This document shows positions 5,036 to 12,584 of a DNA stretch of 12,584 bases, piece after piece (position 1 is the stretch's first letter; each line of letters begins with the position of its first letter). Origin of the DNA: Firmicutes bacterium UBA6418 (GTDB lineage Bacteria; Bacillota; Clostridia; Peptostreptococcales; Anaerovoracaceae); the NCBI GenBank assembly GCA_002439735.1, contig DJPG01000133.1, positions 1 through 12,584 on the forward strand. The letters run 5' to 3'. A program made the position numbers and the translations under genes. The notes under the pieces were generated by a model. It saw only the letters and a list, made by a program, of their open reading frames with translations. It did not search any database and was not told the DNA's origin.

Positions 5036-6121
5036 ATGACAGACAAATTGAGAGTCGGAATTCTGGGCGCGACAGGAATGGTAGGACAACGGTTTATCTC
5101 ACTTCTTGAAAACCATCCGTGGTTTGAGGTTGTTACCTTGGCGGCAAGCGGCCGCAGTGCGGGGCAGACTTATGAAAAAGCAGTTGAGGGCAGATGGAAG
5201 ATGAATACGCCGATTCCGGAAGCCGTAAAAGATCTCGTTGTGATGAATGTCAACGAAGTGGAAAGGGTTGCAGAGACGGTGGACTTCGTCTTCAGCGCGG
5301 TCGATATGACCAAAGAAGAGATCCGGGCGATCGAAGAAGCCTACGCCAAGACAGAAACGCCGGTCGTCTCCAACAACAGCGCACATCGCTGGACGCCGGA
5401 TGTCCCGATGGTCATTCCGGAGATCAATCCGCAGCATTTCGAGGTTATCGAGTATCAGAAGAAACGGCTGGGGACGAAGCGCGGCTTTATCGCCGTCAAG
5501 CCGAACTGTTCGATCCAGAGCTATGTTCCGGCACTGGAAGCGTGGAAAGAATTCGAACCGTATGAGTGCGTGATCACAACATATCAGGCGATCTCCGGCG
5601 CAGGCAAGGACTTTAAGTCCTGGCCGGAAATGGTGGAAAACATTATTCCGTACATCGGCGGCGAAGAAGAAAAAAGCGAACAGGAACCACTGAAGATCTG
5701 GGGACACATCGAAAACGGCGAGATTGTCAAGGCAGTGGAGCCGAAGATCACCTGCCAGTGTCTGCGTGTACCGGTTCTGAACGGTCACACGGCGGCAGCT
5801 TTTGTAAAATTCCGGAAGAAACCGACCAAAGAACAATTGATTGAAAAATTAGAGAGCTACGAAGGCTTTCCGCAGGAAGCGAAACTTCCGATGGCGCCGG
5901 AGCAGTTCATCAAATACTTCCGCGAAGACGATCATCCGCAGGTCAAGGCGGACGTCGATCGTGACAAGGGCATGGGTATCTCCATCGGCAGAGTCCGGGA
6001 GGATAGTATCTACGATTTTAAATTTGTGGGACTTTCACATAATACTATCCGAGGGGCTGCAGGCGGCGCGATCCTGTGTGCGGAAACGCTGAAAGCCAAG
6101 GGCTATATCACGAAGAAATAA
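5036..6121 (+). CDS. asd: aspartate-semialdehyde dehydrogenase, archaeal/fungal type
   Basis: This 361-residue cytoplasmic enzyme reduces aspartyl phosphate to aspartate semialdehyde with NADPH, the branch point for lysine/diaminopimelate, threonine and methionine. The N-terminal Rossmann fold shows GILGATGMVGQRF (8-20). The catalytic cysteine is C158 in VKPNCSIQ, and the acid/base histidine is H251 in RVPVLNGHT. The C-terminus has GLSHNTIRGAAGGAILCAE. This PNCSIQ form, and the overall sequence, belong to the archaeal/fungal subclass rather than the classic proteobacterial one. ATG 5036 is preceded by AGAGAGG (5021-5027). It heads the plus-strand run, with uppP starting 17 bases after its stop. 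Bacillus subtilis has asd near dapA and spoIIIE, and here dapA is adjacent but inverted. Confidence 0.96.
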   Translation: MTDKLRVGILGATGMVGQRFISLLENHPWFEVVTLAASGRSAGQTYEKAVEGRWKMNTPIPEAVKDLVVMNVNEVERVAETVDFVFSAVDMTKEEIRAIEEAYAKTETPVVSNNSAHRWTPDVPMVIPEINPQHFEVIEYQKKRLGTKRGFIAVKPNCSIQSYVPALEAWKEFEPYECVITTYQAISGAGKDFKSWPEMVENIIPYIGGEEEKSEQEPLKIWGHIENGEIVKAVEPKITCQCLRVPVLNGHTAAAFVKFRKKPTKEQLIEKLESYEGFPQEAKLPMAPEQFIKYFREDDHPQVKADVDRDKGMGISIGRVREDSIYDFKFVGLSHNTIRGAAGGAILCAETLKAKGYITKK

Positions 6122-6138
6122 GGGGAGAGATTAAGGTT

Positions 6139-6972
6139 ATGAGTTATTTTGAGGCAGTCGTTTTGGGGCTTGTACAGGGACTGGCGGAATTCCTGCCGAT
6201 CAGCAGTTCCGGACATCTGGCGCTGATCCAGCAATATTTCGGGATCTCCGACGACAAGGTTCTGCTGTTTGCGGTTCTGCTGCACGTGGGGACCCTGATC
6301 TCCGTGTTCATCGTGTACTGGAAAGATATCTGGGAACTGCTTGTGGAGCTTTGCTTGACCATCAAAGATCTGTGCAGCGGGAAAGGACTGCGGCTTGCGG
6401 AACGTCCGGTTCGAAAACTCGGCGTGATGATCATCGTGGCGACCATTCCGACCGCGATCATCGGACTTTTGTTCAGCGACTTTTTCGATTCGCTGTACAC
6501 TTCGGTGATCCCGATCGGCGTCGGTCTTATCATTACCGGATTTTTGTTGGTGTTTGCGGAAAGAATGGGTGAGGGAAACCGCGGGATTCAGCAGATGAAT
6601 TTCCGCAATGCGATCTTTATTGGTATTGTGCAGGGAGTTGCTATTTGCCCCGGGATCTCAAGATCCGGCTCAACGCTGTTCGGAAGCCTGATTTGTAACC
6701 TTGATCGGAAGTTTGCGGTCAAATTTGTATTTTTGATCTCCATCCCGTCCATCATGGGTTCGGCTATCTTGGAGACTCCTGCAGCGATTGATGCGGGCGT
6801 CACAGCGGCGGAGGTCGGTCCGATCCTGATAGGCATGCTGGTCGCGGCGGTATCCGGACTGATCGCCATCAAAACGATGATCAAAATCGTTTCGGATAAA
6901 AAATTAAGTTACTTCTCCTATTATGTATGGGTATTGGGACTAATCGTCGTGCTGTACGGCATTTTTGCATAA
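6139..6972 (+). CDS. uppP: undecaprenyl-diphosphatase
   Basis: This integral membrane enzyme (277 residues, many hydrophobic helices) dephosphorylates undecaprenyl pyrophosphate so that the lipid carrier can be reused for peptidoglycan and other wall polymers. The BacA/UppP signatures are both present: GLAEFLPISSSGHL (14-27), with E17 as the conserved glutamate, and PGISRSGST (171-179), with R175. A glutamine (Q13) stands where the E. coli protein has its first glutamate, which I believe is usual in Gram-positive members. ATG 6139 is chosen because it follows AGGGGAGAG (6121-6129) and matches the family start; the upstream in-frame extension overlaps asd. High activity of such enzymes is linked to bacitracin resistance. 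It sits between asd and ftsK, probably co-transcribed. Confidence 0.95.
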   Translation: MSYFEAVVLGLVQGLAEFLPISSSGHLALIQQYFGISDDKVLLFAVLLHVGTLISVFIVYWKDIWELLVELCLTIKDLCSGKGLRLAERPVRKLGVMIIVATIPTAIIGLLFSDFFDSLYTSVIPIGVGLIITGFLLVFAERMGEGNRGIQQMNFRNAIFIGIVQGVAICPGISRSGSTLFGSLICNLDRKFAVKFVFLISIPSIMGSAILETPAAIDAGVTAAEVGPILIGMLVAAVSGLIAIKTMIKIVSDKKLSYFSYYVWVLGLIVVLYGIFA

Positions 6973-7019
6973 ACGCGTTTTCGAACAGAAACACACAAGA
7001 TAAAGAAAGAGGATCGGCA

Positions 7020-9929
7020 ATGGCTGAAACCAAAAGAGGTCCGGGTAGACCGCCGGGATCAAAAAACAAGACAACCAAAAATAAGAACGCTTCGCCATCC
7101 AAAGCAAGAGCGAAAGCGCAGGAAATCCAGGCAAAAAAGAAAGCGGATAAGCGCGTCATGGATGAGATCTGGTCGATCATCGCAATCGCGTTCGGTGCTT
7201 TTTTGGCTATCGCGACGATGACCGGCGGAGCGGGAGAGTTCGGAAAGATTATCGGTGCAACGCTGCGCGGCACGTTCGGACACATGGCGTACGTTCTGCC
7301 GTTCTATCTGATTATCTTCGGCGTTTTGCTGTTCGCGAGGAAAACAAGCCACTTTTCGGTGCGCACGTTTCTCTTACTTCTGGTACTGCTTTTGAGTCTG
7401 GCAAGCATGAATTCCGTTCGCTTCCTGGATGAGAAGAATCTGGAACTGAATCTGGAGGTCATGAAAGGATTCTATACCAGCGGAGAGCAGTTGCTTTCCG
7501 GCGGATTCTGCGGGATGATCCTGGCGACGCTGTTAGTACGGTGGCTTGGATTTGCGGGATGCTGGATCTTCTGCATCGTGATGACCCTGATCTGCCTGCT
7601 TTTCCTGATCAATACGCCGATCTCCAGATTTTTCAGCAAGATCATGGAAAAAATGGAGGAACGGAAGCTGGTGAAAGAAAATGCGCATTTGGATATTGAA
7701 CCGGATGAACCGGAGCAGAGCGCGGACGCGAAACGTCTGGCGGGTACACAGATGCGGATGCAGTTGAACGAACCGAGTTCCCTTGCGGCAGCCGCACAGC
7801 GCACGAAGGAAAAAAGAGAGATCAAAATCGTCAACAGCAGTGTTCTGGACGCGCCGGAACCGGAAACGAAGACTGCGCCCGCGCCTGCTGTTTATACTGC
7901 TGAAACTGTGTTGAACGCTGCGGCACCGATATCGGAACCGGCATCGGAACTAAAACCGGAAACAGAAAAGAGTGAACCGTCTAAATGGTGGAAATTTCCT
8001 AAAAAGACTTACGTTTCGCCGAGCGAGGCGACCGGCGGTATGAAGGAAAAGAAACCACAGAACAGTGTGCTGCGATACATGAGCGATGACTCGCTTTTTG
8101 AGAAATCAGACAAAAGTGGCTTTGGCCTGGAAGAACAGCATACCGTGAAAGCCGGTTACGGCATGGACGGCGGTTTGCTTCATCACGCGGAAGAAAGCGC
8201 TTCTTACGGACTGGTGGGTTCAGCGGGCGTTTCCGCGGGATTGGCTGCCGGAGTCTCCACAGCGGAAACCTTGACCAAGGAGACTTATGAAACAAATCCG
8301 GATCTGCATGCGCCGATCCCGAAAGCGACGCAAAAGGAAAGAACGGGATTGGGATTTACCGCCTCCGGATCGGAAACCGCAACGCCGGACAAGAAACCGA
8401 TCGAAAAGATCACTAACAAAGAAGCCAAAGCGGCGATGCTGACAACGGAAGAGTTGAATCGGCAGCAGCCGCCGAAAGAATATAAAAAGCCGCCGATCTC
8501 CCTGCTGGAAAAACCGTCAGGAACGGGTAAGACCAATACCGGTCTTTTGACTGCCAAGGCGACTAAGCTGGAAGAAACGCTCAAAAACTTCCATGTGGAT
8601 GCCAGAGTGGTGCAGGTGACGCAAGGGCCGACCGTTACCCGCTATGAGATCCAGCCGGCCGTCGGCGTGAAGGTCAGCAGCATTGTGCGGCTTTCGGACG
8701 ACATCGCGCTGAATCTGGAGGCCAAGTCGATCCGGATCGAAGCGCCGATCCCCGGCAAGGCGGCCGTGGGCATCGAAGTGGAAAACGACTCTGTGACCAT
8801 GGTCCGGCTGCGGGAGATCATCGATTCCGAAGCTTTCAAAAAGAGCAAATCCAAGATCACCTTTGCTGTCGGCAAGGACATCAGCGGAAACGCGATCGTC
8901 GCGGATCTGAAGGCGATGCCGCATCTTCTGATCGCCGGGTCCACCGGATCCGGTAAGTCCGTCTGCATCAACAGTATCATCACAAGCTTTATCTATAAGG
9001 CCAACCCGGATGAAGTCAAGCTGATTCTGATCGACCCGAAGGTGGTGGAACTCGGAAACTACAACGGCATCCCGCATCTGATGATCCCGGTCGTCACCGA
9101 TCCGGCTAAGGCGGCGGCGGCGCTGAACTGGGCGGTCGCGGAAATGACGGATCGTTATAAAAAATTTGCCGAAGAGGGCGTGCGGGATCTGGAATCCTAT
9201 AATGAATTTGTCCGTGCCAACGAAGAGCCGGATAAAGTCATGCCGCAGGTGGTTATCATTATCGACGAGCTGGCCGATCTGATGATGGCAGCGCCGTCAC
9301 AGATTGAAGAATCCATCTGCCGTCTCGCGCAGATGGCACGTGCCGCGGGCATGCATCTGATCGTCGCGACCCAGCGGCCGTCCGTGGATGTCATCACCGG
9401 TGTGATCAAGGCCAACATCCCGTCACGGATCGCTTTCGCGGTTTCTTCGCAGGTCGATTCCCGAACGATCCTCGATATGCAGGGCGCGGAAAAGCTGGTT
9501 GGCAAGGGCGATATGCTCTTCAATCCGATGGGCATGGGCAAACCGATCCGTGTACAAGGAACCTTTGTATCGGACGGCGAAGTACATAAAGTCATCGAAT
9601 TTGTCAAAGAACAGACAGCGCAAGGAAAACCTGCTTACAACGAAGATGTCCTCACTCGCATTGAACACAGCAATGTGCAGAATACGGCGGAGGATACCGA
9701 TGATCTGCTGCCGGATGCTATCGAACTGGTTGTCCGTAGCGGACAAGCATCGGTTTCCATGCTGCAAAGACGATTCCGCATCGGCTATAACCGGGCAGCA
9801 CGGATCGTGGATATGATGGAGGCAAAAGGCATCGTCGGGCCGCAGGACGGAAGCCGTCCGCGGCAGGTTCTGATGACCGAAGAAGAATTTGAAAACATGG
9901 GCAAGGAGACAGAAGAAGCAAACATATGA
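7020..9929 (+). CDS. ftsK: DNA translocase FtsK/SpoIIIE
   Basis: This 969-residue membrane-anchored motor pumps chromosomal DNA through the closing septum or, in sporulating species, into the forespore. ATG 7020 follows AAAGAGGA (7006-7013). Residues 1-47 are Lys/Arg-rich with an AT-hook-like GPGRPPGSKNK. Four or so membrane helices lie between about 51 and 198. A low-complexity linker rich in Pro, Glu, Ala and Gly spans about 215-500. The motor has GSTGSGKS (Walker A, 640-647) and IIIDELADLM (Walker B, D749 and E750), preceded by the alpha domain (VTQGPTVTRYEIQP). A C-terminal gamma winged helix (about 890-965), which reads oriented DNA sequences, ends in GSRPRQVLMTEEEF. Length exceeds the roughly 790-residue Bacillus SpoIIIE, mostly through the linker. 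The stop overlaps the rimO start by four bases (ATGA), indicating translational coupling. I cannot decide between division FtsK and sporulation SpoIIIE from sequence. Confidence 0.95.
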   Translation: MAETKRGPGRPPGSKNKTTKNKNASPSKARAKAQEIQAKKKADKRVMDEIWSIIAIAFGAFLAIATMTGGAGEFGKIIGATLRGTFGHMAYVLPFYLIIFGVLLFARKTSHFSVRTFLLLLVLLLSLASMNSVRFLDEKNLELNLEVMKGFYTSGEQLLSGGFCGMILATLLVRWLGFAGCWIFCIVMTLICLLFLINTPISRFFSKIMEKMEERKLVKENAHLDIEPDEPEQSADAKRLAGTQMRMQLNEPSSLAAAAQRTKEKREIKIVNSSVLDAPEPETKTAPAPAVYTAETVLNAAAPISEPASELKPETEKSEPSKWWKFPKKTYVSPSEATGGMKEKKPQNSVLRYMSDDSLFEKSDKSGFGLEEQHTVKAGYGMDGGLLHHAEESASYGLVGSAGVSAGLAAGVSTAETLTKETYETNPDLHAPIPKATQKERTGLGFTASGSETATPDKKPIEKITNKEAKAAMLTTEELNRQQPPKEYKKPPISLLEKPSGTGKTNTGLLTAKATKLEETLKNFHVDARVVQVTQGPTVTRYEIQPAVGVKVSSIVRLSDDIALNLEAKSIRIEAPIPGKAAVGIEVENDSVTMVRLREIIDSEAFKKSKSKITFAVGKDISGNAIVADLKAMPHLLIAGSTGSGKSVCINSIITSFIYKANPDEVKLILIDPKVVELGNYNGIPHLMIPVVTDPAKAAAALNWAVAEMTDRYKKFAEEGVRDLESYNEFVRANEEPDKVMPQVVIIIDELADLMMAAPSQIEESICRLAQMARAAGMHLIVATQRPSVDVITGVIKANIPSRIAFAVSSQVDSRTILDMQGAEKLVGKGDMLFNPMGMGKPIRVQGTFVSDGEVHKVIEFVKEQTAQGKPAYNEDVLTRIEHSNVQNTAEDTDDLLPDAIELVVRSGQASVSMLQRRFRIGYNRAARIVDMMEAKGIVGPQDGSRPRQVLMTEEEFENMGKETEEANI

Positions 9930-11236
9930 AAGTTTATATCGAAACCTTAGGATGTCCCAAAAACTTCAATGATACCGAAGTCGCGAAGGGATATCTGTGC
10001 GGTGATGAAGCGTTTGAACTGGCCGCTTCCCCGGAGGAAGCCGACATTATCATGGTGAACACCTGCGGCTTCATCAACGACGCGAAAAAAGAATCAATCG
10101 ACAAAATCTTTGAAATGAGCGAATACAAGAGCGAGGGCAAAAAGCTGGTGGTTTCCGGCTGCCTTTCCGAGCGTTACAGCAAGGATTTGTTTGAAGAAAT
10201 GCCGGAGGTGGACTGCTTTATCGGTGTCAACGAATATGGACATCTACCGGAGATCTTAAAAGATCTGGATACAAGAAAAAATATCGTCGGCGGATGTATC
10301 GGCGACAGCTTGCCGCGTATGCGGCGCAAGCTTGACGAGAATCCTTTTACGTCAACCATTAAGATCGCCGAAGGATGTAACAACTGCTGCGCGTACTGCG
10401 TGATCCCGTCCATCCGCGGCGGTTTCCGCAGCAAGAAGATGGAGGACGTTCTGGCGGAGGCTGAGGAACTTGCGGCTGCCGGCTGCAAGGAGCTGATCCT
10501 GATTGCGCAGGATGTGACGAACTACGGCATTGACCTTTACGGAGGATACAAACTTCCGGAACTTCTGCGGCGGCTTTGCAGGATCGACGGCATCCGATGG
10601 ATCCGGTTGATGTACTGTTACGAAGACCGGATCACAGATGAACTGATTGAAGTTATGGCTTCCGAACCGAAGATCTGTCACTATATTGACATTCCGATCC
10701 AGCATGCCAGCGACGCGGTGCTGGCAGCGATGAACCGCAGATCAACGAATGCTTCCATTCGCGGGACCATTGCCCGGCTGCGCAAAGCGATCCCGGACAT
10801 CCATATCCGTACGACGCTGATCGTCGGTTTTCCGGGAGAAAACGAAGAAGACTTTGATGCGCTGGTCCACTTTGTGGAAACCGTGAGACTGGAACGTCTG
10901 GGCGTTTTCGCTTACTCCAGAGAGGAAGGCACGCCTGCCGGTGACCGAGAAGATCAGATTGAAGAAGCCATCAAAGAAGAACGTCTGGATGCCATCATGC
11001 GCCGCCAGCTGGATATCTCACTTGCGGTCAATCAGGCAAAGATCGGCAAGACGTTTGAAGTTCTGGTGGAAGAGCGAGACGAGGACGGCAGTTACATCGG
11101 CAGAACCGCTTATGACGCGCCGGAGATTGATGATTCCGTGCTGTTTACTTCCGACCGGGAGCTGAAAGCCGGAGATTTTGTACAGGTACAGATTCAAGAT
11201 GCGTTTGACTATGACTTAATCGGGGTGGAGGTGTAA
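9926..11236 (+). CDS. rimO: ribosomal protein S12 (aspartate) methylthiotransferase RimO
   Basis: This 436-residue radical-SAM enzyme adds a methylthio group to a conserved aspartate of ribosomal protein S12. The N-terminal UPF0004 domain carries the three cysteines of the auxiliary iron-sulfur cluster: C10 (ETLGCPKN), C47 (NTCGFI) and C79 (SGCLSER). The radical-SAM motif is C151-x3-C155-x2-C158 in GCNNCCAYCVIPSIRG. C154 is an extra cysteine where relatives usually have histidine. A C-terminal TRAM domain (about 371-436) holds RTAYDAPEID, the RimO rather than MiaB pattern. GTLGCPKN-like and RG-x-RS features also favour RimO over the tRNA enzymes MiaB and MtaB. It overlaps ftsK by four bases and is followed after three bases by pgsA, so all three are likely translated from one message. 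Confidence 0.95.
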   Translation: MKVYIETLGCPKNFNDTEVAKGYLCGDEAFELAASPEEADIIMVNTCGFINDAKKESIDKIFEMSEYKSEGKKLVVSGCLSERYSKDLFEEMPEVDCFIGVNEYGHLPEILKDLDTRKNIVGGCIGDSLPRMRRKLDENPFTSTIKIAEGCNNCCAYCVIPSIRGGFRSKKMEDVLAEAEELAAAGCKELILIAQDVTNYGIDLYGGYKLPELLRRLCRIDGIRWIRLMYCYEDRITDELIEVMASEPKICHYIDIPIQHASDAVLAAMNRRSTNASIRGTIARLRKAIPDIHIRTTLIVGFPGENEEDFDALVHFVETVRLERLGVFAYSREEGTPAGDREDQIEEAIKEERLDAIMRRQLDISLAVNQAKIGKTFEVLVEERDEDGSYIGRTAYDAPEIDDSVLFTSDRELKAGDFVQVQIQDAFDYDLIGVEV

Positions 11237-11239
11237 GAA

Positions 11240-11812
11240 ATGAATTTACCAAACAAACTGACAATCGGCAGAGTGATCGCCGTGCCGTTTTTTATCGCGG
11301 CTTATCTGAGCGGCTGGTATCTGGCGGCTTTTGTAATTTTTATCCTGGCGTCCTTGACGGATATGCTGGATGGCAAGATTGCGCGAAAATATAATCTTGT
11401 GACGAATTTCGGCAAAATCATGGATCCATTGGCGGACAAGATCCTGGTCTATTCCGCATTTTGTCTGATGATCCCGGATCTGGTTCCGGGCTGGATGCTG
11501 ATCATCATTCTGGCACGAGAATTTACCATCGCGGGTATGCGAACCGTCGCGGCTTCAGAGGGCATTGTGATCGCAGCCGGTATGAGCGGCAAGATCAAGA
11601 CGGTGCTGCAGATGATCGCGGTTCCGCTACTGCTTTTGGTCCCGCTGCTGACGGACATTTATCAGGAAACTTACGGCGCGGGCTTCCTTTCACAGGGTCT
11701 TTACCATGCCTATGTGATCACCGCGAATGTTTTCCTGTGGGCGTCGCTCGTGATGACCGTATACTCCGGCGTGGAGTATGTACTGAAGAATAAAAGCGTC
11801 TTTTCGATGTAA
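11240..11812 (+). CDS. pgsA: CDP-diacylglycerol--glycerol-3-phosphate 3-phosphatidyltransferase
   Basis: This 190-residue membrane enzyme transfers the phosphatidyl group from CDP-diacylglycerol to glycerol 3-phosphate, the committed step to phosphatidylglycerol. The CDP-alcohol phosphotransferase motif DG-x2-AR-x8-G-x3-D-x3-D is complete: D44, G45, A48, R49, G58, D62 and D66, with D41 preceding. Several hydrophobic helices follow. MNLPNKLTIGR is the usual N-terminus of PgsA. The Shine-Dalgarno GGAGGTG (11227-11233) lies inside the end of rimO. Position upstream of cinA matches the pgsA-cinA-recA order of many Bacillota and supports PgsA over cardiolipin or phosphatidylserine synthase of the same fold. 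Confidence 0.94.
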   Translation: MNLPNKLTIGRVIAVPFFIAAYLSGWYLAAFVIFILASLTDMLDGKIARKYNLVTNFGKIMDPLADKILVYSAFCLMIPDLVPGWMLIIILAREFTIAGMRTVAASEGIVIAAGMSGKIKTVLQMIAVPLLLLVPLLTDIYQETYGAGFLSQGLYHAYVITANVFLWASLVMTVYSGVEYVLKNKSVFSM

Positions 11813-11877
11813 AAGGTCTGGCGGCTTTCAGAACAAGGCAAAGGTTGTATAAAATTTTACAGAAACAGGGTGAATAC

Positions 11878-12584
11878 ATGAAAACTGCAATATTAACTGT
11901 AGGAACAGAAATTTTATTTGGACAGGTCGTGAACACCAACGCTGCGTTCCTGTCGCAGCAGCTGAATAATCTGGGGTATGACGTCATGTATCATTATACG
12001 GTCGGCGATAATCCCGGCCGCTTGGAAGAGCTGATCCATCTGGCTTTTCGGGACTGTGACCTGATCCTGACGACCGGCGGACTGGGTCCGACCCAGGACG
12101 ACTTGACCAAAGAAGTCATTGCCAAAGCGATGGACGATGTGATCGTAGAAAATCCGCAGTGCCGGGAGGCTCTGCGCGGATATTACGAAAGGGTCGGCCG
12201 TCCGATGACGCCGAACAACCTCAAGCAGGCCTGCATGCCGTCCAGAGCCGTCGTACTGCCGAACGACGCGGGAACCGCTCCGGGCTTCGCGCTGGAAAAG
12301 GACGGCAAGATGATCATCGCTATGCCGGGGCCTCCGCGCGAAATGAGCCGGATGTTTGAGCTGCAGGTAAAACCTCTGCTGCAGAAGAAACAGGACAGCG
12401 TGATCTACTATCGGATCGTGCGCTGCTTCGGGATCGGCGAGTCGAAGCTTGAAACCGTTCTGCTTCCACTGATCGACGCTCAGACGGATCCGACCATCGC
12501 GACCTACGCCAAAGAGGGAGAATGTAGTCTGCGGATCGCGTCCAAGCGGTCGACTAAAGCGGAAGCCAAGGCCGCAGTCGACGA
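11878..12584 (+). CDS. cinA: CinA-family protein, N-terminal part (cut by window end)
   Basis: The frame from ATG 11878 is open to the right edge (235 full codons), so only the N-terminal part is seen. Residues 1-170 are the MoCF-biosynthesis-like domain: ILTVGTEILFGQVVNTNAAF, TTGGLGPTQDDLTKE (65-79) and MPGPPREM. The following KOW-like/middle region carries RCFGIGESKLE. The family is tied to competence (CinA) and to pyridine-nucleotide repair (ADP-ribose pyrophosphatase and, where the C-terminal domain is present, NMN deamidase). Whether the C-terminal deamidase domain is present cannot be seen. The Shine-Dalgarno is modest (AGGGTG, 11867-11872). The gene starts 65 bases after pgsA, without a convincing terminator, and recA is expected beyond the window. 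Confidence 0.95.
   Translation, partial: MKTAILTVGTEILFGQVVNTNAAFLSQQLNNLGYDVMYHYTVGDNPGRLEELIHLAFRDCDLILTTGGLGPTQDDLTKEVIAKAMDDVIVENPQCREALRGYYERVGRPMTPNNLKQACMPSRAVVLPNDAGTAPGFALEKDGKMIIAMPGPPREMSRMFELQVKPLLQKKQDSVIYYRIVRCFGIGESKLETVLLPLIDAQTDPTIATYAKEGECSLRIASKRSTKAEAKAAVD

Noticed and set aside
5099..5836. 245-codon minus-strand open frame
   Set aside because: It is antisense to asd, whose catalytic motifs are clear; the peptide is rich in Arg, His and Phe, as is typical of shadow frames.
8517..9077. 186-codon minus-strand open frame
   Set aside because: It is antisense to the FtsK motor domain and has no ribosome binding site or recognisable motif.
11813..11877. Promoter for cinA (TATAAA at 11848-11853)
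   Set aside because: No acceptable -35 sequence lies at the right distance; read-through from pgsA is simpler.

Overview
The window looks like chromosomal DNA from a Gram-positive anaerobe of the Bacillota, class Clostridia. The evidence is strong Shine-Dalgarno sites (GGAGG), consensus sigma-A promoters, a four-cysteine L32 ribosomal protein, an archaeal/fungal-type aspartate-semialdehyde dehydrogenase, and the ftsK/spoIIIE-rimO-pgsA-cinA gene order. Base composition is roughly balanced rather than AT-rich. I cannot name a genus from sequence alone.

Layout. (1) Positions 1-2159 are an accessory-looking segment. On the minus strand at the left edge is what looks like the eroded C-terminus of a winged-helix protein (9-137). 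Next comes a promoter overlapped by a perfect 10-bp inverted repeat. It drives a multidomain gene: a complete HicB-type antitoxin with ribbon-helix-helix, then an AlbA_2 (Schlafen-like) domain, then an HATPase_c_4/RecG-related domain. This gene is broken or switched by one extra G in a G6 run at 1642-1647. Its C-terminal part (GACCAA/TDQ-repeat linker and winged helix) continues in another frame to 2159. (2) Positions 2192-3868 hold ackA and rpmF, each with a consensus promoter, ended by a bidirectional terminator. (3) dapA (minus) and asd (plus) diverge from a short region whose predicted promoters overlap. Their products catalyse consecutive steps of lysine/diaminopimelate synthesis. (4) From asd onward a tight co-directional run of asd, uppP, ftsK, rimO, pgsA and the start of cinA continues past the right edge, probably one transcription unit.

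How they work together. asd and dapA feed diaminopimelate to peptidoglycan. uppP recycles the undecaprenyl carrier for the same wall. pgsA makes membrane phosphatidylglycerol. ftsK pumps chromosomal DNA at division or sporulation. rimO modifies ribosomal protein S12. The block is core envelope/division/translation housekeeping and resembles the asd-dap-spoIIIE-pgsA-cinA-recA region of Bacillus subtilis, with dapA inverted and uppP present. The part most worth a second look is the HicB-AlbA_2-HATPase fusion gene and its frameshift. I found no CRISPR, tRNA, rRNA or insertion sequence.
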